DNA from: Bacillota bacterium
Lineage (GTDB): Bacteria > Bacillota > Clostridia > Christensenellales > Aristaeellaceae
Direction of reading: 5' to 3'
DNA: 64,000 bases
NCBI GenBank assembly: GCA_023398575.1
Contig: JAEWSC010000057.1
Coordinates: 1 to 64,000, forward strand
Part shown: positions 24,828 to 31,648 of the stretch, one piece after another
Layout of the letters: the number at the start of each line of letters is the position of its first letter
Numbering within the stretch: position 1 is the first letter of the stretch
Made by a program: the position numbers and the translations under genes
Notes under the pieces: generated by a model
What the model saw: only the letters and a program-made list of their open reading frames with translations
What the model was told of the DNA's origin: nothing
Databases searched by the model: none

Positions 24828-24865
24828 AAAAAAGCTCCTCAACGCCATGGGGGCTGTTGAGAAGC
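24828..24865 (-). terminator. Attenuator terminator in the liv operon leader
   Basis: On the minus strand a 10-bp stem (GCTTCTCAAC with GTTGAGGAGC, one G-T pair, 12-nt loop) is followed at once by six T residues, 62 nt before the livJ start and downstream of a strong promoter. A terminator in this position must be bypassed for the operon to be expressed. Confidence 0.8.
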
Positions 24866-24920
24866 ATCTTTGCTTCCAAAGTAATGGTGCTCCGGCTTCA
24901 TCGCCGTTCTTTGGGCCGTA
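24861..24920 (-). ncRNA. Candidate cis-regulatory RNA upstream of livJ
   Basis: Upstream of the leader terminator the minus strand can fold as an outer stem CCAAAG (24909-24914) with CTTTGG (24876-24881) enclosing a CGGC/GCCG hairpin (24903-24906, 24893-24896), then a GAAGC-AAAGAT-GCTTC hairpin (24861-24876). The 3' arm GCTTC of this last hairpin is also the 5' end of the terminator stem, so the two exclude each other: a classic antiterminator arrangement. No T-box sequence (AGGGTGG) and no leader peptide rich in Leu/Ile/Val with a start was found. Class unknown. Confidence 0.5.
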
Positions 24921-24990
24921 TACTGTATCCACAATTTGAAAGATAACTTTATAATATCTGCAAATCGGCGTTCGCCGCTTTGTTTTCACA

Positions 24991-25019
24991 AGTATACGCC
25001 GCAGCATTGTGCTTGTCAA
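24991..25019 (-). promoter_or_regulatory. Strong sigmaA promoter of the liv operon
   Basis: On the minus strand TTGACA (25014-25019) and TATACT (24991-24996) are separated by exactly 17 nt. Transcription would begin near 24984, giving a leader of roughly 215 nt before livJ. The rest of 25020-25238 shows only two short direct copies of an ATTCGCAAAGAA-like sequence and no gene. Confidence 0.88.
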
Positions 25020-25238
25020 GCATAGGATAAGCAGAATTTTGTATCTAGTTTGCTTTTTTGTCTTTGACGATTCATTGACCAAATCCTGCATTTTTCGCAA
25101 AGAAGCAACGAGAAGTCAGTGCAAGGACTGAATATTTTTTTCGGCGGCAGGAAAATGCTGCATTCGCAAAGAAAAGTATGGCATAACAACTATTTTTGAC
25201 CTGCGCAATCATCACCAAACGTCAAAGGAGTGTGCGCC

Positions 25239-25880
25239 ATGAAAAATTTTGTCATCACAATCGCCCGCGGCTTTGGCAGCGGGGGCAAGCAAATCGGTTT
25301 AAAGATTGCCGGAGATCTAAACATTCGGCTAATGGACAAGGAACTATTGCAGCTGGCTTCCATTGAAAGCGGAATCAATGAGGAATTATTTGTTCTGGCA
25401 GATGAAAAGCTTAATCGACGCCTGTTATTGATGGTGCCTGACCGGGAGCACTACGGTAACGTACTGACGCCTGAAAACAATAAATTCGTATCTGATATAA
25501 ATCTGTTCAATTACCAGGTGAAAATGTTGAGGATGCTCGCCAAGACAGAATCGTTTATCGTCATGGGCAAAGCCGCCAATTATGTGCTTAGAGACCTTGA
25601 CAATGTTGTGAGTGTAAACATTCAGGCGCCCTTTGATTATTGCGTCAAAACGATCATGGAGCGCTCGAATATGACGGAAAAGGAGGCTGCCCAGGCAGTT
25701 CGCCGTACGGACAAATACCGCTCCGACTATCACAAGTACTATACAGGTGAAAACTGGAAGGATGCCGTCCATTATGATCTGTGCTTGAACAGCGCCAGCA
25801 TCGGCTGGGATAATTGTGCTGAAGTCATCAAGCATGCGGTACAAACCAAGCTAGGCATCGATTTACAGAAGCATACGTGA
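25239..25880 (+). CDS. Cytidylate kinase-like protein
   Basis: A 213-residue P-loop protein of the cytidylate-kinase-like family (PF13189). It begins FVITIARGFGSGGKQIGLKI, a modified Walker A (GSGGKQIG) typical of this family rather than of true Cmk, and has later conserved RTDKYRSDYHKYYTG and DLCLNS segments that shape the lid and base site. The ATG at 25239 is eight bases after GGAG. It may phosphorylate a nucleotide or another small molecule in the cytoplasm. It stands alone. Confidence 0.85.
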   Translation: MKNFVITIARGFGSGGKQIGLKIAGDLNIRLMDKELLQLASIESGINEELFVLADEKLNRRLLLMVPDREHYGNVLTPENNKFVSDINLFNYQVKMLRMLAKTESFIVMGKAANYVLRDLDNVVSVNIQAPFDYCVKTIMERSNMTEKEAAQAVRRTDKYRSDYHKYYTGENWKDAVHYDLCLNSASIGWDNCAEVIKHAVQTKLGIDLQKHT

Positions 25881-25984
25881 TCCGCAAATCAGTAATGTGC
25901 CTATGGCAGACCATGCAGAACAACCTCAACGGCATGTGCTGCATAGCTTATAGTACAGAAAAGTGATAAGAAAAAAGGCGCAAC

Positions 25985-26980
25985 ATGAAACAATTTACGA
26001 TTGAACAAAAGATGGACGATCTCTATTTGAATAATGATCAAATGAAGCGCTTTAACGGCTATATTCTCATTCAAAAAGACGAGGAAGAACTACTGCACAA
26101 AGGCTTTGGTGTATCCGACTGTACAACAGGCGCAGATTTCGATCGAGACACAATATTCCTGATTGGTTCAATGACAAAGGTGTTTACGTCCGTAAGCATC
26201 CTGATGCTTGAGATGCAGGGACTGCTCAACACAGACGACTGTTTTGGTAAATATATGCCGCAACATCACAAGGCATCAAACGTTACCATCGGGCAGCTTC
26301 TCAGCCACACCTCAGGCATCCCTGATTACTGGAATCGGGTGGGAATATCCAGCATTGACTATAACGATGCAAATGATATTTACAGGTTCATCATGGATTT
26401 TGAGCTTGCAGAAAAACCGGGAGAAATGTTCCAGTACTGCAACTCAAATTACCTTATCCTTGCTATACTGATTGAAACTATTACAGGCATGAGCTATGAA
26501 GCATTTCTCAGGGAAAATATCCTTTCTCCGCTGCACATGCACCGCACCGGGGTAATCCCTGACCACCACCAATTTGACCGGGTAGCCATAGGTTATAAAA
26601 CGCTGCTCCCAATGCCCAAAGAAGCGGCTAAGCCGGAAAATACGATCATCTTTGGCAATATGCTAGGGGCTGGCTGCCTGTTTTCCACAGCAAGCGACCT
26701 TGCGAAATTTGGATCCGCGCTTTTTGATGGCAAATTGCTTTCTTCCGGCAGTCTGGAGAAGATGCTCAAACCAAACCTTGGCGGATACGGATATGGCTGG
26801 TTTATTGAAAGAGATAAAGTGTGGCTTGGTGGAGATATCGTCGGTTTCAGTACAAGAATGACCCGCTATTTATCTGATGGGACAATGGTTATTACACTAT
26901 GCAACGTGGATGGCAAAAAGGAAGCTCATATGGGGCACTTTTCTAGCTTTATTGAAGAATGCCTTTTTGCCGAACCGTAG
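25985..26980 (+). CDS. Serine hydrolase, beta-lactamase/class C esterase family
   Basis: Protein of 331 residues with the serine beta-lactamase-like fold. The nucleophile motif SMTK (in LIGSMTKVFTS) is around residue 62 and YCN (in FQYCNSNYL) around 154; a C-terminal WLGGDIVGF stretch takes the place of the KTG box. No signal peptide, so probably cytoplasmic; family members include esterases, D-aminopeptidases and PBP-like enzymes. Only ten bases separate its stop from a decayed IS3 remnant, so its extreme C-terminus may have been reshaped by the insertion. Confidence 0.88.
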   Translation: MKQFTIEQKMDDLYLNNDQMKRFNGYILIQKDEEELLHKGFGVSDCTTGADFDRDTIFLIGSMTKVFTSVSILMLEMQGLLNTDDCFGKYMPQHHKASNVTIGQLLSHTSGIPDYWNRVGISSIDYNDANDIYRFIMDFELAEKPGEMFQYCNSNYLILAILIETITGMSYEAFLRENILSPLHMHRTGVIPDHHQFDRVAIGYKTLLPMPKEAAKPENTIIFGNMLGAGCLFSTASDLAKFGSALFDGKLLSSGSLEKMLKPNLGGYGYGWFIERDKVWLGGDIVGFSTRMTRYLSDGTMVITLCNVDGKKEAHMGHFSSFIEECLFAEP

Positions 26981-26989
26981 AAGAGTCTA

Positions 26990-27164
26990 TTCACTTCAAA
27001 CTCTCGCGCTGTCTCGCTGTAACTCAACCCTTTTTCCCGTTTGTTCCTATCACGTGCTGCTTGAACCCCGCCGTATACCTTTTGTTCGGCACCCCTTTTG
27101 GCATAAAAAAACCCAGAAGTTATTTACAGTATACCATACTGTCTAACTTTGGGGGTGCAGTTCA
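26990..27164 (-). pseudogene. Decayed IS3-family OrfA remnant with terminal repeat
   Basis: On the minus strand the outer end TGAACTGCACCCCCAAAGTT (from 27164) is a typical IS3-family terminal repeat. An ATG at 27104 then begins MPKGVPNKRYTAGFKQHV, the usual start of OrfA proteins of this family. The frame breaks near codon 26 (TGA), and after a one-base shift continues as LSYSETAREFEVN, again OrfA-like. Homology stops near 26990, so the rest of the element is deleted. A related but non-identical end is at 102-126. Confidence 0.85.
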
Positions 27165-27184
27165 CAAGCAGGTGCGCCTTCTTT

Positions 27185-28003
27185 TCATTTTCTTTCCCGG
27201 AACTGGGTGGGCGTCATCCCCAGCTCGTTACGAAACACATCGCCCATACGCGCCGCGCCGGAAAACCCGGATGACAGCGCCACTGCCTTGAGCGGTAGCT
27301 CAGTTGTATGCAGCAGCGTCTGGGCCTGGGCAAGGCGCATGCTCAATAGAATCTGTTGGGGCGACCGGCCATCATGCTTCACAAAGATACGAAAAAGCTG
27401 CGAACGGCTAAGCCCCACATAGGCTGCCACATCGGCAATTTGAAGATCCCGCTGGAAATTGCTTTCCATATACCAATACGCCCGCTGGTAGTACCGCTCG
27501 CCTGCTGATAGCAGCCATTTTCCGCTTTGCGGCTGGGCAACCTGCACAAGCCAGGCAATCAGGCGGCAGAGTCCTCCGGCTGCCGCCATATCTCTTTCAT
27601 CCAGCACGGCTGAATCCTCGTAAATGTCTCGAATGACCCGTGTAACCCTGCCTGCGTATTCTCCCATGGCAATGACAGGGGCATGCTGCGTAACCGGCAA
27701 CTTTTGCATCCACTCCTCTGCGGCCTGGCCCGCAAAGCCAACCCAATCATATTCCCATGGTTCCTGCATATCCGCAGTATAAACCGTAATCTCATCTGGA
27801 AAGATCATAAACCCCTGGCCGGCCTGCACATCAAAACGTCCGCATCGATTTTCAATTACGCCGCGACCTTTTCTCACCACATGTAATAAGTAGTAGTCTC
27901 GAACTGCGGGTCCAAAGCGGTGGCCCGGCTCACAGGTTTCATGGCCGCAATCTCGTAGATGCAGGCTTTTGTCTTTTTGTATAGGGAAATTTCGATATTC
28001 CAC
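27185..28003 (-). CDS. AraC-family regulator next to the GH4 gene
   Basis: A 272-residue transcription factor with an N-terminal cupin-like sugar-sensing domain (VRDYYLLHVVRKGRGVIENR, then VQAGQGFMIFPDE) and a C-terminal AraC double helix-turn-helix (DLQIADVAAYVGLSRSQLFR; SSGFSGAARMGDVFRNELGM). The start is taken as the GTG at 28003, eight bases after GAGGGG; the upstream frame extension runs into the operator region. It is transcribed divergently from the alpha-galactosidase gene 126 bp away, and three direct repeats lie between them, so it most likely activates that gene when its sugar is bound. Confidence 0.9.
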   Translation of the reverse strand: MEYRNFPIQKDKSLHLRDCGHETCEPGHRFGPAVRDYYLLHVVRKGRGVIENRCGRFDVQAGQGFMIFPDEITVYTADMQEPWEYDWVGFAGQAAEEWMQKLPVTQHAPVIAMGEYAGRVTRVIRDIYEDSAVLDERDMAAAGGLCRLIAWLVQVAQPQSGKWLLSAGERYYQRAYWYMESNFQRDLQIADVAAYVGLSRSQLFRIFVKHDGRSPQQILLSMRLAQAQTLLHTTELPLKAVALSSGFSGAARMGDVFRNELGMTPTQFRERK

Positions 28004-28027
28004 TCGCCCATCCCCCTCATTTATTGA

Positions 28028-28113
28028 ATGCAACATAACAAGCATATTATGCAACAGATGAATCTTGTAATCAATAGGTATAATGAATATACTTATATAC
28101 ATCATGCAACATA
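28028..28113 (+). promoter_or_regulatory. Three ATGCAACA direct repeats and promoter of the GH4 gene
   Basis: ATGCAACATA at 28028-28037, ATGCAACAGA at 28049-28058 and ATGCAACATA at 28104-28113 are direct repeats. The first two are exactly 21 bp (two helical turns) apart. A TATAAT -10 at 28079-28084 lacks a good -35; repeat two covers the -35 position, as in promoters activated by AraC proteins. Repeat three lies downstream of the start site. The repeats are seen; their use by the adjacent regulator is inferred. Confidence 0.65.
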
Positions 28114-28129
28114 AGGGGAGGATTTTTCC

Positions 28130-29437
28130 ATGGCCAAAATTACGTTCATGGGCGCGGGTTCCAGCGTTTTTGCCAAGAACGTGCTGGGCGACAGCATGCT
28201 GACGCCGGCACTTAGCGACGCGGTGATCGCGCTATATGACATCGATCCCGAACGGCTAAAGGAATCACAGCTCATGCTGGATACCATCAACCGCAACCAT
28301 GGCGGCAAAGCCACCATCAAGGCCTATCTTGGCGTTGAGAACCGCAAAGAAGCGCTGCGCGGCGCTAATTATGTCGTCAATGCTATTCAAGTGGGCGGAT
28401 ACGAGCCCTGCACGGTCACAGATTTTGAAATCCCCAAGAAATTTGGTTTGAAGCAAACCATCGGCGATACACTGGGCATCGGCGGCATCTTCCGCGGCCT
28501 GCGCACCATCCCCGTCATGCTGGATTTCGCCAGGGACATGGAAGAGGTTTGCCCCAACGCCTGGTTCTTGAATTACACCAACCCCATGTGCATGCTCACC
28601 GGCGCCATGCTGCGTTTAACGCCCATCAAGACCGTCGGTTTATGCCACAGCGTACAGGGCTGTGTGCCTGATCTGCTCAAGAATCTTGGCATGACCTACG
28701 ACCCCAAAATGCAGTGGCTCATCGCCGGCATCAACCACCAGGCTTGGCTGCTGTCCCTGACACAGGATGGAAAAGACCTGTATCCCGAGGTCAAGAGCCG
28801 CGCGGCAGCCCGCACGGAAAAGCACGGCGATATGGTGCGCTATGAAATCATGAAGCGCTTTGGCTACTATGTTACCGAGTCCAGCGAGCACAATGCGGAA
28901 TATATGCCCTTCTTTATCAAGGACAAATATCCCGAGCTGATTGAGCGTTTCAACATCCCTCTGGATGAATACCCCCGCCGCTGCGTAGAGCAGATCAAAA
29001 GGTGGGGCGCCCAGCGTGATGCGCTGCTAAACAACCAGGAACTTAAACACGAGCGTTCTCACGAGTATGCCAGCTATATCATGGAGGCCATGGAGACCAA
29101 CGTTCCCTACAAAATCGGCGGCAACGTGCTGAACAACGGCCTGATTACCAACCTGCCTCAAAATGCCGTCGTGGAAGTTTCCTGCCTGGTGGATGCCAGC
29201 GGCGTGACTCCCACCTATGTGGGCGATCTGCCGGAACAGTGTGCCGCCATGAACCGCACCAACATCAATGTGCAGCTGTTAACCATTGAGGCCGCCCGCA
29301 CCCTGAAGAAGGAATACATCTACCACGCCGCCATGATGGATCCCCACTGCCAGAGCGAGCTTTCCATGGATGACATCATAGCTATGTGCGATGAACTGAT
29401 CAAAGCCCATGAAGGCTGGCTGCCGGAATACCACTAA
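28130..29437 (+). CDS. melA: Alpha-galactosidase, glycoside hydrolase family 4 (MelA-like)
   Basis: NAD- and divalent-metal-dependent GH4 enzyme of 435 residues, cytoplasmic. GH4 enzymes cleave by oxidation at C3 and elimination rather than by the usual acid/base route. The Rossmann start KITFMGAGSSVFAKNVLGD is that of the MelA branch; the metal ligands are Cys172 in LCHSVQG and His203 in GINHQAW. No transporter lies beside it, so its substrate is imported elsewhere. Closest by eye to melibiase-type MelA; alpha-galacturonidase activity, known in related GH4 lines, is less likely. AGGGGAGG precedes the start and a strong terminator follows. Confidence 0.92.
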   Translation: MAKITFMGAGSSVFAKNVLGDSMLTPALSDAVIALYDIDPERLKESQLMLDTINRNHGGKATIKAYLGVENRKEALRGANYVVNAIQVGGYEPCTVTDFEIPKKFGLKQTIGDTLGIGGIFRGLRTIPVMLDFARDMEEVCPNAWFLNYTNPMCMLTGAMLRLTPIKTVGLCHSVQGCVPDLLKNLGMTYDPKMQWLIAGINHQAWLLSLTQDGKDLYPEVKSRAAARTEKHGDMVRYEIMKRFGYYVTESSEHNAEYMPFFIKDKYPELIERFNIPLDEYPRRCVEQIKRWGAQRDALLNNQELKHERSHEYASYIMEAMETNVPYKIGGNVLNNGLITNLPQNAVVEVSCLVDASGVTPTYVGDLPEQCAAMNRTNINVQLLTIEAARTLKKEYIYHAAMMDPHCQSELSMDDIIAMCDELIKAHEGWLPEYH

Positions 29438-29475
29438 GGCACATTCCCCAATAATATCTTCATCGTCATTCCATC

Positions 29476-29509
29476 AAGCGCATCATGTCCATCATGGTGC
29501 GCTTTTTTT
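29476..29509 (+). terminator. Terminator of the GH4 gene
   Basis: Stem AAGCGCA..CATG with CATGGTGCGCTT, followed by an eight-T run. Confidence 0.88.
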
Positions 29510-29596
29510 TCGTCTGTTCAAACGCCAAGCCCAGTTTTTTCACGCTATTATAAGCAAAATTTTATCAAACTTCTGTTCAAATGAATAATTATACGA

Positions 29597-29616
29597 TATA
29601 ATGAAAGCGGTTGCCA
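29597..29616 (+). promoter_or_regulatory. TATAAT -10 overlapping a cre/LacI-type operator
   Basis: TATAAT at 29597-29602 is followed by TGAAAGCGGTTGCCA at 29602-29616, which fits the catabolite-responsive-element consensus TGNAANCGNTNNCA at all fixed positions but the last, and also the general LacI-family dyad. It would cover the transcription start, a position for repression. The -35 is poor. Confidence 0.5.
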
Positions 29617-29647
29617 AAATAATAACAAAAGAACGGAGAGCACATTA

Positions 29648-31576
29648 ATGAACGGCAAGAACAAAACGACGGCTATGATTTTATCTGTTTTATTGCTGCT
29701 GAGCGCACTTATTCCCGCCTCAGCACAAACCTACACAGCCGGCGAGTACACCTCGACAACTCAGGGGTTTGGCGGGGACGTAAGCGTAACCATGACATTT
29801 GATGGCTTAACCATAACCGCTGTAAAAGCGGTTGGCGCAAACGAAACAGAGGGCGTGGGCAGCAAGGCCATCGATCAACTGCCTGACCTTATTTTATCCG
29901 CCCAATCAGCTCAGGTAGATGTGGTAGCAGGAGCAACCCTTACCAGCAAAGCCGTATTGGAAGCCGCCGATGCCTGTATCGCCCAGGCAAAGGGAGAAAA
30001 AATGGAAGACGGCGTACTGGCAAAGGGCACCTACACGGCGAAAGCAGCCGGCTTCTATGGGCCTTTTGATGTAACGGTTACTGTGTCAGATACTGCCATT
30101 GAGGATATAGCGGTAGGCGAAAATGCCGAAACGCCTGCCCTTGGCGGCCAGGCCATGGAGATCATGAAGGCGGAAATGATCGCCAACAACACCGGCCTGG
30201 TGGATAGTGTATCTGGTGCTACCCTTACCAGCGCCGCCTTCCGCAACGCGGTAACAGATGCCTTAAAGAACGCCAGCGCACCTGCCGCCATGCTCAGCGC
30301 ACCTGCTGCCAAAGAAAAGGCTGAAGAAACAGTCTCCACCCAGGTGGTAGTTATTGGTGCTGGCGCAGCCGGCTATGCCGCTGCCATTACAGCACGGGAG
30401 GCCGGTGCAGACGTCATTCTGCTGGAAAAGCAAGGCGTTGTTGGCGGCTCCACCGTACTCTCTGCAGGCATTGTGTATGCCGCGCTCAGCGAAGAGGACA
30501 TTCCCACCATGGTGGATTATTACATGACGCGCGCTGAAGGCAAAGCAGATAAAGACCAACTCACCTATTTTGCCGAAAATTCCATGAAGACCATTGCCTG
30601 GCTGAACGAAGCTGGCGTGCAGTGGATGTTTGCCGCCCCCACCGGCACCGCACCGGAAGCCCGCGGGAATTTTGCCATGAACATTACCGGCCAGAGCTTG
30701 GTCCTGCCATTGGCCGAAAAGGCAGAAAAGCTGGGCGTCAAGCTGTACCTGAACACCAAAGCGACCGAACTGGTGATGGATGAAAGTGGCGCTGTAAAGG
30801 GTGTGAAGGCCGAAGGAAAAACGGCGAATTACACCTTTGAAGCAAACTCTGTAGTCATCGCAACCGGCGGCTTTGATGCCAGCGAAGAACTGAAAGCACA
30901 GTATGCCCCCATCGCCAAAGGCGATTTCCCCCTTTCCTCCAAAGGCAACGTGGGCGAAGGCTTGGTTATGGGCATGGCCGCCGGCGCAGATACCCTGTTT
31001 AACGGCAGCGTGATCGGATTTGAAGTTGTGGATGGCAGCCTGCCCAACACTGGTATGAGCGGTTCCGCCATGAGCGCCAACGCCTACACCACAGGCGATG
31101 GAACCTTTATCAGCTTAACCGCCGATTATCCCATCACCTATGCAGCACTCAAGGCTTCCGGTGCTGACTCGTTCTATGGCCTGTACGATATGAACGGTGC
31201 AGCCAGCGCTGATCCCGCTGTGGCAGCCGGTTTTGGCTTTAAGGCTGATACAATTGAGGAATTGGCCGCAGCCTGCGGCGCAGATGCGCAGAAGCTTACA
31301 GAATCTTTTGCGCAAGCCAACCTGGCTGCCGCCCCGTATTATGCTGTTGTGGTAAAGCCTGCCACTATCGGGTCTATGGGCGGTCTGAAAATCAATACAA
31401 AAGCAGAAGTGCTCAAGGCTGACGGTACCGCTATTACCGGCTTGTACGCGGCCGGCGAAGTTGCAAACGGCGGCTTCTACTATCAGCAGTACCCTGCCTC
31501 CGGCTCCTCCATTTCTCTGGCCTTGACTTACGGCAGAGAAGCCGGCGCTAACGCAGCCGCCTTGTCCATGAAGTAA
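29648..31576 (+). CDS. Exported flavoprotein: two FMN-binding domains plus FAD-dependent reductase
   Basis: Predicted extracytoplasmic reductase of 642 residues. A signal peptide (cleavage near ASAQT, residue 28) is followed by two FMN_bind domains (about 30-112 and 125-208), then a fumarate-reductase/urocanate-reductase-like FAD domain from ~232 (GAGAAG at 237-242). The FMN domains carry flavinylation-type motifs: DVVAGAT (Thr97, with Ala in place of the usual Ser/Thr) and DSVSGAT (Thr192). ApbE transferase would attach FMN to such threonines. This is the layout of reductases that use external electron donors to reduce fumarate-like or other acceptors. The substrate is not decided. Single-gene unit. 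Confidence 0.9.
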   Translation: MNGKNKTTAMILSVLLLLSALIPASAQTYTAGEYTSTTQGFGGDVSVTMTFDGLTITAVKAVGANETEGVGSKAIDQLPDLILSAQSAQVDVVAGATLTSKAVLEAADACIAQAKGEKMEDGVLAKGTYTAKAAGFYGPFDVTVTVSDTAIEDIAVGENAETPALGGQAMEIMKAEMIANNTGLVDSVSGATLTSAAFRNAVTDALKNASAPAAMLSAPAAKEKAEETVSTQVVVIGAGAAGYAAAITAREAGADVILLEKQGVVGGSTVLSAGIVYAALSEEDIPTMVDYYMTRAEGKADKDQLTYFAENSMKTIAWLNEAGVQWMFAAPTGTAPEARGNFAMNITGQSLVLPLAEKAEKLGVKLYLNTKATELVMDESGAVKGVKAEGKTANYTFEANSVVIATGGFDASEELKAQYAPIAKGDFPLSSKGNVGEGLVMGMAAGADTLFNGSVIGFEVVDGSLPNTGMSGSAMSANAYTTGDGTFISLTADYPITYAALKASGADSFYGLYDMNGAASADPAVAAGFGFKADTIEELAAACGADAQKLTESFAQANLAAAPYYAVVVKPATIGSMGGLKINTKAEVLKADGTAITGLYAAGEVANGGFYYQQYPASGSSISLALTYGREAGANAAALSMK

Positions 31577-31598
31577 GAAGGTTTTCTCTTATAGGGAA

Positions 31599-31633
31599 AG
31601 ACACGCCTTGCAATCAGCTTGCAGGGCGTGTCT
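31599..31633. terminator. Hairpin between convergent flavoprotein and GH112 genes
   Basis: AGACACGCC with GGCGTGTCT (9 bp), extended inward by TTGCA/TGCAG pairing. T-runs on both sides are weak, so efficiency is uncertain. Confidence 0.7.
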
Positions 31634-31648
31634 CTATATTGGGAATGA

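Noticed and set aside
24767..24990. T-box riboswitch in the liv leader
   Set aside because: No AGGGTGG-type T-box sequence and no recognisable specifier stem; the terminator/antiterminator pair alone does not make a T-box.
24804..25100. Minus-strand frame of 98 codons over the liv promoter and leader
   Set aside because: It starts upstream of the consensus promoter and runs through it and the attenuator; not a credible gene or leader peptide.
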